DNA of 64,000 bases from Chamaecrista fasciculata (GCA_003254925.1 QANZ01018074.1:223612-287611); one strand, 5' to 3'; numbered from the stretch's first letter, positions 10,966 through 25,068 are shown. Made by a program: numbers and translations. The notes: generated by a model not told the origin, from the sequence alone.

Positions 10966-13318
10966 CTACGATACATTCACCAGATTCAACTCCAGCGGTC
11001 TCAGAGCTTCTTGAACTATTTCCTGAACTGCTCTGTTCCGCCGGCAAACATCGGAGAATTCTTCAACAAGAAGATTCAGCCCATTAGTATCACCTCCTGA
11101 TGCAGCATCAGACAATACTTTTAAGAATCTTGCCCGCTCCGCATCTGTGACAGCTGTTGATGGGATTAATGAAATGCTCCCCTTTGCCCACTCCAATGCT
11201 TGTAACTTATAGGCTCGAGTTAGAGCCAGTAGAGTGTAAGAGACCTGAAGGATCATGCAGTTAGGAAGTCTCGATAAGCTAAGACAGATGATTGTACTTC
11301 ATCTGGTCAACAATGTGAAACACTATAAAAAGTAATGTCAACATGGAATTAGTAAACTACCACATCCACCCGAGATTTCGGAAGTGCTCCTGACAATGAA
11401 GCAACCAAGATTCTGGTTATGGTCGCACCACGAGGAATAATTACACTATCTCTGATGGGTACAAATTGCTCCCCCACAGCGGAGTTTGCAAGATCAAAAA
11501 TATCAGCCAAAAAATGCAATATTGAATTGGAAGCCTCCCTGCAGATGAGGGAAACGACAAAGGATAAACAATCATGCTTCAAACCAAGGCAGGTACTTTC
11601 AAGAAAGCAAACACAGATAATTTCCATGGACCATCTGAATATCATAGAATTTTGATACAGCATTAAGTTTCTAGAATTGGAATGGAACTTTCTGTTACTA
11701 TTATTATTATGAATAATATGCAGGATAATGATATCCATGTAGAAAAAGAGAATAAGAAGGAATCATATACCTGTGCTGTACCGTGATCCCAATCATAGAG
11801 CAATCAACTAATGAAGGAAAAACAGATGAGGGAATAAACAATTGAGGACAATAGCGCATACATCTTGAGGCCAACAGAAAGCAATCATCTGCTATATCTG
11901 GCCGGGCTGTGAATTCCTGGAGCAAGAATTAATGATCGATCATAATATCAGTATATCAGAAAGGAACTGCCAATGCAAAGTCAATTAAATCAGACCTGAA
12001 TATTAGTGAGAAGGCGAGTTGTGTGCTGGAAGAGTGCCTCAATCAAATTCTTCAGGTAGTCAGCACAAGATGGATCAGAACCAAATATCTGAAAAGGAAA
12101 GGCACCAACAAGTTCATTAATGGACTAAGAGTGCAGAAAAATTACCATGCTTTCAATCACATAACCTATGTACTCACTAATAACTGAACTTCATCAAGCT
12201 AGTTTACCATATAATGATAAGCTATAGGTTAGGATTTTACGGACTAAAAGTGCAGAAAAGTTTTCCATGCTTTCAATCACGTAATCTATTTACTCGCCAA
12301 TAACTGAACATATCAAAACAGTTTTACTCCATAATGATATGCTATAAATTAGGATTGCTAATAAAAAAAGGCGCACGCTAACACATTCATACCTTTATAA
12401 CTTCACTGGAGAGATAAAGAAAGCATGGTTGGTGGTGCTGCCTATATAGTGTCTGAATCTCTTCTAGCATTGCACCAATTGTAAGCCCCATGAACCTTCC
12501 AGATGTTCTCACCTATAAACATGTACACTCACAGTGACCAGGGATCTGACATTAAATTTTTCAAATTTGTATCATTGACAAGGTTCACAAGCAACAGAAT
12601 GAAATCTATTTTTTCACATTTTTAGAAAACACACACACATCATAAAAATCGAAAATTGAAACCTTTTGAAAATGTGTGCAATACATTATATGCACAGAAG
12701 GGTTGAACCATTAACACATTGCAGAATTGAGACAAATAAAAGATAAGTGCCTCAGTTGTATGACTTAACTAATTCATTGCGTGTCATTATAAGAACTATT
12801 TTCTTGATATCAAGTGTATAGTGAAGAACATTATCAAGTTTACTCACAGCATATTTGCAAGCTCGGCAGAGAGACTCCATAGTTCGCATGTCCCAGGCAC
12901 GACTACATCCAAAACAATTAGAAGATGACTAAGAAGTGTAGATATATATATAGATCAGAGAGAGAGAGAGAAATTATCTTCTTGAGGATGATTTAAGAAT
13001 ACTCACAGATCAAAAATAGCTTTAAAAATTGGCCAGAGCCGTTGGATAGCATCCGCCACTGCTTGAGGATGATTTACGTATCTAGAAACATATAAAGTTA
13101 CACGTCCATAATTTTTTAATAATAAAAGAGATGGGCAGAAAGGTAAATAGACTTAAGGATAATAAACTTTTGCAACATACCTAAAGATGTAAGCAAATCG
13201 ATCAATGTGAATAGTTAACTGACGAGAAGGTCTTTTACTCAAGATCTCTGGACCTTGATTGATAGCTTCCTGATGAAGCACAGTATAGAATACATGATCA
13301 TTTTTGTTAGAAAATATG

Positions 13319-13361
<43 letters not shown>

Positions 13362-16300
13362 AGCCGACAGATACTAACCTGTAAAGGATATATGACTGGT
13401 AGGCATAATGCCTCCAGAGCTCTCTTAGCACCATCTGGAGGAAGTTCAGTGACAACCATGCTGCAAGAGAATTTATTGTGTTAACTGGTTTGCTAAAAAG
13501 AGAGCCAAAATCAATATTCTATCTGTAAACGCTTCAATACTTAATTCACCTTAAAGCTTCAACCAGATGCAATGAGTCCTCAGCAGGAACTTTGAAACTA
13601 TCTTCTCCATTAACTGTCTTATTGTAGATGTGAAACAGACCATCTAAGCATCCACAGAGCTTTTTCCGGCAGTCTGGCATAAAAACTCAGTCACTTGAAT
13701 TATAATAGTAGTTAATATTTTCATGGCAAGCAAAATTTTAAGGATGCAGTATCGTGTCTAACTAGTGAATGCATTTCACAACAACCAAGTGAATTCTTCC
13801 TATACTAGTTAATGAGAGCATTGCTGTAGGCAGCATCTTTTAGGACTATTGAGGATAAAATAAGTTTAAAGTGGTTGTTCCATTATCAGTCAGATAATGT
13901 TTTTTTTCAAATATTACAAATCCTACACCCTTTCTTCAGTTTTGCACTGCAAAAATAAAGTTACGATCCTTGGTATCACCCCAAGAGTATATCCTACTAT
14001 ATAATACTAAAAGCTTATTATATAAAATTGAAAAAACAATAGATCAGTCACATGGAAAAGAATGGTATTTAAATATCATCTTAATCTATATATCTTATAA
14101 AATCTGATAAATATTCTAGGAGCTTTTCTTTGATATTTCAATAGAAATCCAACTAATTTTCTCCCCATCTTTTAAATTTAATTTTTATGAAAAACAAATG
14201 AAGCTTTTTTATCCCTCAAAAAGCATAAGAGATTATTTGTCACATAGTATTGGCATGTCCCTATCAAATGCAGCTTCATAGAATCAGTGCTAAGCCTCAT
14301 GATCTGAGCCAAAAACTACTGAAAGATCCATTGTTGTAATCATGAGTAGCTACCATTTTTCCACATATTAGAACATTGCTGAAATCACCTAGTAATTTCA
14401 TCAATGTTCCAAGGGGCAAACAAAAAGTGCACAAATATACTCAGACAGGAGTTGATTATACCATCACAGATGTGTCTAAACGCCAAAGCAGCAGCAGCTG
14501 CACAGTCTTCAGATGTACCCATGCCATTCATTAGGATATCTAATACCGAAGGGAGTATAGACATCCCACACGATGCAGAATCAAGCCATTTTGAATAAGC
14601 ACCGGTAGTTAAGCACACTGAAAATATGCCCACAAGCAAACAAGATAAGAGTTAGCAGTGATACAAATTTATAACAGAACCTTCAAACAATCCAAGGGAA
14701 CTGGGCTCTCCCAGCATGTGTAGTACAGTATTACTTTCTTAGAGACAGACAACTACCATTCCTTGGTGACTTTCCAGTAACTCAACAGAAACCCATCCCC
14801 CGTCCATGTGGGGGAAAAAGAAGGAGAATGAAAAAGCTGACCCCAAATCAGGGTGGTTTGAGAGAGAGAAGAAAGGGCCAACCCAGTTGAGTCCCCACTT
14901 CGTGAGGGTGCTGGGGAAGGGAATATACTAGAGAAGAAAGGGAAACTAGAAAAAAAAGTGACAAAGGATAACAATTGAAAAAGTATATAGATTACCTGTT
15001 TGAAGTAACTGGGGTTGATGAGGAAGTTTTGGAAGCAGAGCCATGATCTGTATTAAGAGAAACCAGAAAATGAAGTACACACACAATAATGATGCTACAT
15101 GGTCAAGGAAAAGAAATATATTGAACAAAGGGAGAAGAGAGCTCCTGCAGTTAAATATCTGTTATCTCACAAAAATTCCCTAAATTATGCAAGACAATTA
15201 AATGCACAAGCCAATGAAACTAGACATTAGTGATTTTCCCATATCCAATAATTTTCAGTTACCAGCCAAAACAGAGTTCTCCCTTAAACTTCAGAAATCA
15301 AAGTGGTAAAAATGGTGGGAGGGTTGTAAGCAGCACTTTTTACAGGTTTCCAATCATATATAAACATCAAAGAAAGTTGAAACTTAACATACCTGAGGCA
15401 TAAAGGCCAAAAAAAAAAAAAATACCTGAGGCATTACTTCTGATTCAACAACTGACACATAGTTTGATATGGCTCGAATACAAAATAAAGCAGCCTCAGC
15501 TGAGCGCCATTCCTTGTGTTCCTCTTTTCCATGGCCAGATACAGCCTTAAAATGGGGGAAGAAAAGGGGGTGAGAGGGGTTTAAGTAACAAAAAGGGGGT
15601 TTAGGAAATTATGTTCATACTACTGAGGCAACAGTGTAGGTAAAAGATAATTAGAAACAATTTTGGAATTTCAAGTTTTAAACCATATAAAAGTTTTTTT
15701 TTTCAGGAATCAACTTGAAATTTTTCATAGGCATAAGTACACATCAATATACCTTAGCAAATATTTGGGGGGAAAAATAAGAGATAGCAAAAGAATACTA
15801 CCAATAGAAGTTTTTTTTTTTCTTGAGAGATAAGAACACAAGGACAAGAAAAGAATAGAATCAATAGCTGCAAGCTAAGATTAAGGTTTATAGCAAGAAA
15901 GTAGGAAAACTAAAATATTCAAAGGCCATGAGTAAAACTACGTTTATGAATTGGATTAAGAAACATTCTCTCTCTCACTCTGGCTCTCTATTAGAAGACA
16001 TACTTGAACATTAATTTTCAAACCAGTCCAGAATGTAATACACACCTCAACAAGTTTCATATATAGAATTTTCAGTGTAGCATCACCACCAAGAACTGAT
16101 GCTGCATCAGTTAAGACATCCGCAACAGCTGACAACAACAAATTTCAGTAAGCTAGCTTGAAATACCATCCAGTTCTGGTTGAGATGAAAAAGAAATTGA
16201 TGTCGCAATCCTTAAACCAAAATTTAAGCTACATGTAGATCATATAAGCAGTTGAGGAACATGGCAATTCAGGGAAGGGAGGAGGAAAGATCCCCAACGC

Positions 16301-19300
16301 AGAACCACTAAACAAGATCAATCACTAGGTAAAATAGCCTCAGAGACAGCAGATTAAAATAGCAAACAATAAATTGGTTAATAGCTGAACGCACCAATAT
16401 TGCATCTATTTAAGTATTTCTCAAATTATAAAATCATAAGGTCAGATTGCTTGTTTTCTAAAGAAGCTATGCTTCACAAACTCTAGTGTTAATAATAAAA
16501 TAAAAATTGGAGAAAAAAACACACAAGCAGCGTTCAGGAACAACACATTGCAGAGTCTACAGTAACACCAAAAGAGACCCTCTCATGTCACCCTATAATT
16601 TCCTCTGAGGAAGAATGCACCGTTTATCTCCTATGTCGAAAGAAATCTCACATTTAACCTTTAAGAACTTCATATCCAACTAGGACTTCCCTATAGACAA
16701 TCAACAAACTTAAATCAGTACACGTTCTTCTTTCAGGCATTCAACTTATTAATCAATATGGTTGTTCGGTAGATAAAGTTTCTATGTAAGGTCTTTCTGT
16801 CACTTAATATGTCAAATTGTCAATGTCTTAATGAAATTCACCAATGAACCAGCTATCACATCTGTAAACTCACAAGCACTAGCCTAATATCTTCTCCATG
16901 CTCTTGTAAACACAGAGGACAACTATCAATGAAGAAAATTAAAACATATCATTACATCACAACAGATCAGTAATATTGGCATCAATTTGCCATTCAATTT
17001 TATAAAGAATAGTTATAAATGAAACTTGAAACCTTTATATTTCATAAAGCACCAGCAGCTGCAACTAAGAATGCTATATCTATAGATATTTAGTACAAAG
17101 AAACAACCGTGTGTCCAGTGAAATCAGCATCCACATGCAGTGCAGCAAGAGTAGCATGGGAATTCCTGCCTCTATTTGTTACATAATTTCCAAGAGCAAG
17201 GAAATCCACAACTTCCCATCAACTGAATATATTTGAGTATTTTAATGGTGCATATAATATTTGGACCTCGAAAGACTACCTACTTAGTAAGAAAATGATA
17301 CAGGAGACATGAAGAAGGAAAGCAAACAAATGCATCACAACAAACCATTACCATATCTAGTTTGCTTAAATTCTTTAAGATCCTCGTATGAAAGGTCAAG
17401 ATAATCTTCAGGATACTGCACTCGGAAGCTAACCTGCAAAACCAGACCAAAAAAGCCCGTTAGATACCATAAAGCTAATAACAGAGTTCAGTTATCTTTG
17501 GAAATAAAAACTCCAGAGTGAAGCATGAATACATTACATGCCTTTCATCCCAAAACAAAAATGTTGAGGGCAAATCTACGGCCAGCACAAATTATCATTG
17601 GTTCTAGACAATTACAATATTGATTTTTTGCCTAGCACTTCAAACCACGGGTAGTACTTGGGTATACAGAAGTTACAGCAACATAGTTTCAATCCAAATT
17701 TCCAACCCGGATGACTCACCAGTGAGACAAGTGACTCATATGCAGGACGGAAAACCTGCAGCCTCCTATTTCTCTCAGCTTCAATAGATGCTTCATTACC
17801 ATATGAAATGTAGGACTCCCTGGGCAATGTAACAATTAAATTTACAATACATTTTAGAGAAACGTACTATACTAAGTACCTTGTAGATAAAAGAAAATCA
17901 CCTCTTGGTCAAGTTCACTTGAAGGCTATGCCAAAAGTTAAAAGTCATTGAAGCAATATCGTACTCCGGATGTGAAGCAACTTCCAATAATGCATGCACT
18001 ATTAACATTGACTCGTCTGAGCCTGCAAGAACAATTTATCAGATTTTGATCAGTGATACAACAATTGACAAAGCTTCAAAGTCTCTCTATCTCTCCACAC
18101 ACACACATACATACCAGTTGCAATCAGCTCCACATATGAATCACCCATGTCTGCAAATAATCTAGCTATAGCCTTCACATCTTCCTCATCCTGAAATCAG
18201 ATAAAAGGATTATGAAATTAGTAGCACTATAATTAATGAACCATTACGAGCAGCTGAGTAGAAATTAAGAAAAACCTTTATAGCCATACAAAACGAGGAA
18301 AGAAAAATAGTCCATTTTCCATATCCACAACCATTCACATACAATTCAGGACTGAATAACTCACATGTTAATACTCAATAACACAAGCAAGCAAACCATA
18401 TGCCTTTTTAGGAGACTGAACGTACTTAAGTTTATGGCATAGGTGTCACCAAGGCTATCATGTTAGATCATATAAGATCGAGATCTTGACATGCCCAACT
18501 TTGTCAAATTGCTCCGAGGATAGTAAAAGCATATGATTATGATAGAATCACAATTTTATTTTGCAAAATTGTAGAATTGGAAAATTGTGATTCTATCATG
18601 AATAGTTGCACAATTTTCCAATCAAAGTTTGCTATTATACACTTGATCCGATAAAGAGAATTGACCATGCCTCAGGATAAGCAGGTTAAGAAATTCATGA
18701 ATGTATAATTGCATACCTTTGAAGAATCGCTAAGCTGTGATTTTAGACTCATAACTTGAGGTACAATCACTTGGATTAAGGGCATGTGAACAGAAACACC
18801 ACCAAAGTTTCCTGCTGCTGTATAGTGTATTAACTCAGAAATCACTGCAAAGAGAAACAAAAGCAAATATTACTCTCCAAAAAAGTATAACTCTACAGCC
18901 CCTCATCAATTGTTTGATTTGATGCAAACTTCCCCTCTAATATAAAAATGTAAACAAATATTTTTTCAATCCTTAAAAAACCTACACAAATATGCATCCA
19001 CCTAGGATTTTCTTCAGTTTTCACAAACAAATCCTCTTGAAGAGAATATTAATTATTAGAAAAAGGAAACAAAATGAAAGCAGTTTGATAGGAACTAGGA
19101 AGTAGATGAAACTGAGATAGAGATAAACACTCAAATATAGCCTATATTCAATTCAATATTCAATATATCACAGATAGATACAGCCCTTGCACACACAGGA
19201 AAACGAAATAGACAGTCCTCAAGCAGCAAAACACCCAAAAGCAATAACAAGAACACCTAGCAATGCAGTAACATAATCTGGCTTCCGAGAGGCCAGTCTT

Positions 19301-22300
19301 TCCCCCAAGTTCCCACCAATTTTCTGCCTAAACTCTACAATACACCCCCCCCCCCTCTCCCATACAAAACCACGTGCACTACCCAGCCTCTTCCATTGCC
19401 TCCACCACTATGTCAGACTCAGGAACCGTTAGGCCAGTCTTCTCTCTCATTCCCATAGTGATCATCTCTCTCTTCTTCCTCCTTTGGTAAAACTTGGGCT
19501 CTACAAGATCTGGCCCAATTTTGTTAGGCCCACCCTCACCCACTTTCTCTTTTTCCCTTCTTTTATAAGTGTTGAACTTGTCAACCAGCCCAGATCCAAC
19601 ACAGTTTCAATCATTAAGGAAGAGAATTCAATATTCCGGTAAACATACAGAGCAGTTTCTATCATTGCTGATGTTTACGATATCTCATCACATTTTAAAG
19701 CAACATGGCGATCTTAAATTGATATGATGGCTATAAAACATAAGATAGTAAAAGTGGAGAGTAAAGGATTCATATTCCTATAACCCGACTTTTCAATTAA
19801 ATCAAATATTAGTCCAATCCCTTGAGATAAAATAATGCCAGCTAGGCTTTCGATTCAGCAGACAAACTAGGATTCTACAACCCATATGTTTAACTAGTGT
19901 TAATGTTATAATCAATCTCTTTAACATAGTAGACCAAAAGAAAAAAACCATTATTATCAACGTTACGAGTCAAAATCTATATTTAGGATTGCACCTTTAG
20001 CATAGTTAACATTACTTATAATGAGTTAATGTCAACAGGAAACTCTTCAGTTACTTTAAAGTTTGATCCTTCTGTACATTCTTGATAGTTAATATACTTT
20101 GTTCTTTTGTACAATGCCTTCTACTGACTACTGATTCTTCTGTATTTATAAGTAAGCCAGCTTCCTTTTAGATAATTATATTTGAGATTCATGTTTCACT
20201 TTCAATAGCTCTATGATATCATATTCTTCCATTAGTCCTACAATAGGATCTGTAAAGCTTATTTCCTCAACAAGACAACAACAAAAGGCATATAATTGTC
20301 CAAGAAAAGGTAGTTATTAATTAACATTTAGCAGCTCCAAGTTGTAAATAGTAAATACCATTAACAGATTCCTCTGAAAGTAACTCAGAATTCAAGCTTG
20401 ACAATGCTGTGAGAACTAATGGATGAGAACAGAGAACAGATCCAGGAATCCTGAAAAATGAAAACAAGTTCATTTAAGACTAATGAAAGTATGAAACAGA
20501 CTAATTTTCCCTCTATACTCTCTATGAAGAAATTGAAGGAACAAGAGCCCCAGCTACAATTTTAAACAAAAACAAGAACAAAATCCGCCTATTTTTCACT
20601 TAATGGTCAAAAATAACCTCAAAATTATAAACCATCACAGATATATTTTAAAAAAAAAAGGAAATTGAAACCTAATAAATTGTATATTGCATCTGTAACT
20701 AATCTCAATCACATGAATTTATCAAAAACATAGAACTCACTGATCAGCTTTCTACCTGCTGAACATACTCCCACATAAGCCCAATCATCACTTACAATAA
20801 AACAGTTTCAGGCTATGAAAAAGTACTTGTAATTCACACCAAAACAAAAAAGTGTCCATAAAGTTTAAGTTCTTCAGTCTTCACGAGGGCTTTCATGTAA
20901 ATTAATAAAAACTCCCTCACGTCCATCACACAATTTAAGAATCTCTCATAACCACATAGTTCTAATACAATAGCCCCAAGAATGAATAATATAACACCAT
21001 AGCTATAAATGCAACTTTTGATAAAAACATACACCATCAATATAATGTAATTAGCTCAACAGCTATCCTTCAGGAAGAAGGAATTAGAACAAGAATATCA
21101 ACAGTTTAACCTATAGCAAAATAAAGTAAACACATACCCATGCTTTAGGCGAAGCCAAGAAGCAAATGCCTCAAGAACCTGGATGAGAAAACCACCATAA
21201 GGCCATTTATTGAAATTGAAGTTCAAAATACCTCATAACAATCACCTAAAGTAAAATAAATTAATAAATAAAATTGACCACCCACCTGCTCCTTAAGTTC
21301 AGAAATATTTAAACAAGCTGTCAAGATATTAAGAGCAACCTCCATTTCAGAAGTAAGCTCCTTTTCAAATTGGCGACGCCTTTCCGGGCGAGCAGCTATT
21401 TTGTAGTTTAATACTTCCTAGAAAAGGATAACAAAATAAGTAAAGGACATGTATGAAACCAAAAGGTAAATTATCAAACTTACTTTAATTAGAATATTTG
21501 TTTAAGTCTGTTTATAGAAGTATCTATAAGTAGTATGAAATTAAGCTATTATACACTATCCAACAATACATAGAATAACGGCTTCTTGGCGTCTTGTTGA
21601 GGACATCAAGAAAAGGTGTATGAAAGTATGGAATAAAGATAAAAATGTATAGCTGCGACAATCCGGTGCTTTAGGGCTTAACCATCTAAACTTTTGACAC
21701 TTGTTTGACTAACATCATGAAGAGATCACAAATAGATTCCCGTGAACCAGAAACTGTAAGTAACTCCAAGATTATAGTGACGTATAGTCATGACAATTCA
21801 GTCCTTTAAAGCTTAACGCCTGACAAGATGAAGAGATCACAAAAAGATCTCCTGACGTTAGCTTTAACGCCTATGGCAAAAATGTACATAACTCCAAAAT
21901 GATTTAGTAACGTATAGTTGCGACATTTCAGTCCGCTAGGGCTCAACCATCTAAGTTTTGACATTTGTCTCACTGACAAGATGAAGAGATCATGTGCAAT
22001 TTTCCTTGCATTAGCTTTCATACCTCTGGCAAAACCGTAAGTAACTCCAAAAATCCCGGTATGTATTCTGGATGGGAATTCATCTCATCCCTAAGCCATT
22101 TCACTATACCACCATCCCCCCAATCTTCTGCAGGAACATGCACAGCCAAAGCAGCCACTGCAATGCTAATCTATACATACAGAAATTTTAGAACAATAAA
22201 ACAGGTTTTATGCTATCAAAAACATATAAGGCTGCAGCAAACTTCTGTATGATACCTGTGTTCTGACTTTTGGAGGTCCTTTGTGGAACTTTTTCAGCAA

Positions 22301-23307
22301 GGTCTGTGTTTAAAACAACCAAATGAGTAATATTGTTATATCCAATTTAAGGAGCCAATCCTCTAGAGACAACTTCATTGTTTCATATATATTTCAAACA
22401 TGAATAGGAATAGGGTATAGTCGCATTCCCCTGGGATGATGTAAGGCCACACATCCCAAATATGTAAACGCTCTCCGAATAGCTCAGAGAAAGAGAAGTA
22501 GATAGATACTCACTCACATTTAAGGAGTCACGCAATGGCCGGAATGCTTCTGAAGGAAGTTCTTCGAAGTCTCGTTGTACCTAGGTCACACCAAAAATAG
22601 AAAAAATCCTCAAAATCCAGAAAGAAGAATAAAAAGAAAATTAAAAATCTTCTTGACAAATAGTTTACTGGCCTAACTGTAAACTATACCTTGCTTCTTA
22701 GGGTCTGAGAACAAAAAATCAAGGTTTCTAGATTGCTAGTAGCATCATGAAGTAGATTATCGGCAACCTACAAAACAGAAAAACAAATACACGAGCAATC
22801 TGCCTTAAATCGCGTTAACACCTGAAACAAATGGTTTCTTCCTGTACTGAACTACTGAGCTGGTAGCTCAAAAAACCGAGTCCCAGCTTTGAATTAACCT
22901 TGGTCGCATCCAATAAACACAAGACCAGAAACCTTCACCAAGCACCACTCGAATGAGCAGCCGGGAAGTTAGTTCACAATTACAACGCCATCAGACGGCA
23001 ATGGCAATCGCCAAATCAATCACCAGCCAGCGATAATCAGCACCGACCGACAAACCAAAGCAATCCGCTTTCCGCGATAATGAATCCAAAAAAAGAAAAC
23101 AGAAACAACAACAACACAGAATTGAAAACCAAAGGAATCGAGTCCAGACACCACAGAACTAGATTGAATACAGTCAGTCACTACCTGCCACGCATCCAGC
23201 GTCCTCTGAAAATCTTGAAGCCACCGATCGGCCTGCATGCGCACTGTATCATCAGGGTGATGGTACAGTGCATTTAGGGCTTCTTTCACAGTATTCTGCA
23301 GCTCCAT
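10966..23307 (-). CDS. MOS14: Transportin-SR / MOS14 importin-beta family protein (960 aa)
   Basis: This is a nuclear import receptor of the importin-beta superfamily (transportin-3/importin-13 branch; Arabidopsis MOS14). It carries SR splicing factors into the nucleus and releases them on RanGTP binding. 27 exons join in frame: 23185-23307, 22690-22767, 22518-22580, 22256-22303, 22024-22170, 21286-21417, 21138-21178, 20359-20450, 18717-18844, 18115-18190, 17902-18022, 17720-17819, 17352-17433, 16046-16128, 15426-15545, 14996-15047, 14462-14617, 13550-13673, 13379-13460, 13181-13269, 13007-13081, 12848-12902, 12393-12512, 11996-12088, 11771-11916, 11361-11538, 10966-11244. This gives 960 aa, close to the roughly 958 aa of Arabidopsis. 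The N-terminus (MELQNTVKEALNALYHHPDD) and the ends of internal exons match the family, and the protein is HEAT-repeat-like throughout. All introns are GT-AG. Oddities are a duplicated exon edge in intron 5, a duplicated donor after exon 15 and a T42 tract in intron 19. Confidence 0.95.
13319..13360 (+). repeat. A42 homopolymer in MOS14 intron 19
   Basis: Forty-two consecutive A (T on the sense strand) lie about 18 nt downstream of the exon-19 donor inside a 109-nt intron. No target duplication flanks it, so it is probably slippage and not a retroposon tail. The assembled length may be inexact. Confidence 0.85.
19090..19620. mobile_element. Possible LTR-derived insertion in MOS14 intron 8
   Basis: Intron 8 (18845-20358) is unusually long. 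Its middle is more GC- and C-rich than the flanks, with a C12-type run and repeated CT-rich tracts. A phrase (CGAGAGGCCAG…CTTTCCCCCAAG) resembles one in the NOL9 intron insertion at 34.7 kb. I could not find TG…CA ends or a target duplication. Confidence 0.35.
21644..22060. repeat. Three degenerate tandem copies spanning the exon 5 edge of MOS14
   Basis: Units begin near 21644, 21776 and 21907, each with a GTATAG(T/C)…GCGACA-like start, a CAAGATGAAGAGATCA-like core, and an end resembling the last codons and donor of exon 5 (…TGGCAAAA…GTAAGTAACTCCAA on the + strand). The last copy contains the true exon end at 22024. Confidence 0.75.
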
Positions 23308-24254
23308 GCTCGAATCGTATCACCGATTACACAGAACAAAACCCAGAGCTCACCTCAATAATCCGCCTTCTTCCTCTGAGATTCACTCTGATTTGTCTAT
23401 CTGTTGGTTCGATTTTGGTAATCAGTAACTGTTTTAAAAATTCAAGTGTGGGCCTTTTTTCTTTGGGGGGTTTTTTCTCTCTCTCTCTCTCTCTCTCACT
23501 CCCTTGCTTTATCGTAAAATGACGAAAGGGGTTTTTGGCGCCCGGCGAGACAAGGGTTCTGTGTTTTTTAACTTCGATCGCTGATGGTGAACACAGACAA
23601 TTCCTGACCGTCCGATCTTTTGACGCTTGGTCAACAACGGCCTAGATGCGATGTCTCGCTTCAAACCTTTTGGTGTACGAAAGCCGTCGGATCGGGACAC
23701 GTGGCGATCATCGCAAAAATGTGATTGGTGGGTCCCGCATCCCAGGTCATCAATGTGGTTATACTCGTTGGACGAAAGCGCCCCAAATCCGCTTGTTTTT
23801 ATTTTCCCCCTTACGTGTTATGGGAAAATTCAAAATAACTTGAATACGTTTCATTCATCATTCAATTACTAATTACAATGAATGAATAATGCATATTTCA
23901 TTCATCATTCTTATATATTATTTTTACTTCACGTTAGTCCTTTTTATCTCTTTTCCCTTTGATTTAGTCCTTCCCAAATGTTTTCATTGTTAATGATTTA
24001 TTTTTTGTGCTTTTACCTAATTTTTTAAAAAAATTAATTATCTGACATTATGCGTTAATAATGTAACATTCTTGGTTGCGGGTGTGGTATTTAAATGCTA
24101 CATAAGCAAAATTTTTATTCTTTAATTTTATTAAAAACATAATAAACTAATTATACTGTAATATCATCTAACAATATTAATTTCTTAATTCTTATTAATC
24201 ATGTTCGAATGAAGAGGCTAATATTAAAAAAAAAAGGTCAAAATTTTATTTTAG
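23308..24254. other. MOS14 leader/promoter and AT-rich flank
   Basis: The first 200-300 bp upstream of the MOS14 ATG are less AT-rich and contain a CT microsatellite (about 23475-23498; GA on the sense strand), typical of a plant 5' UTR or core promoter. From about 23.85 kb the sequence becomes AT-rich and featureless up to the foldback element. No other gene is seen. Confidence 0.55.
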
Positions 24255-25068
24255 CCTTTACTGTTTACTTCAAATTTCATTTTGGTCCTTAATATTTTTT
24301 TATCCCGTTCTGGTTCTTAATGTTTTCCAACAATTCTATTTTGGTCCATAACTACTGAATATAGTTATATCTCTCTTGTTTCAAGTCTGAATAGGACAAA
24401 ATTGAAGCTACAAGTTGTTCTTGATGAGTTCTTTCTCTTTCCAATTGGGATTGGAAAAAAACTAGGTTAAATCGAGCCCGCAAATAAGTATCTTGTTTCA
24501 TGAAGTTGATAATATTTTTCTCATTTTCAAGTCGGAATGATGAGATTATAGCTCTGGATTACTATTGATGAGCTCCTTTTCTGTCTAGTTGAGTCATGAG
24601 GAAATGAGGTCAAATAGTACTCTCAAATTTGATATCGGTCTTTTGACCAAACCCCCTTTTAGAGTACTATTTGACCTTATTTGTCGATATCTCCAATTAG
24701 ACAGAGAAAAAACTTGTCCAGAGTAACTTGTATCTTCAATTTCGTTATAGTCAAACTTGAAACGAGAGAAATATAGCCAACTTCATGAAAAAAGAGGCTA
24801 ATTTTATGTCTGATTTAACATCATTTGTCGACGGTCCCAACTGGGGTAGTGAAAAAAACTCATAAAGAGTAATTCAGTTTCGATTTCTTCACATTTGGAT
24901 TTAAAATAAAAGAGATATAACCATATTTAGTGGTTAAGAACCAATCGTTTAACCTGTTAGAAAACATTAGGAACCAAAACAAAAATGTTGGAAAACACTA
25001 AGGACCAAAACAAAAAAAAAATATTATGGATCAAAACAAAATTTAGAGTCAACATTAAGAACTAAAAT
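24255..25068. mobile_element. Giant foldback element, arms about 400 bp
   Basis: The left half, read forward, and the right half, read in reverse complement, align along nearly their full length. Shared phrases include TTTTGGTCCTTA, GTTTTCCAACA, TTATATCTCTC, TTTCATGAAGTTG and GAGGTCAAATAGTACTC. The symmetry centre is near 24640. Each arm itself contains two related sub-blocks. It has no coding capacity. A partial relative lies at about 43580-43830. Confidence 0.85.

Noticed and set aside
13319..13360. Poly-A run as the tail of a retroposon in a MOS14 intron
   Set aside because: No target duplication flanks it and the adjacent intron sequence is normal; slippage explains it better.
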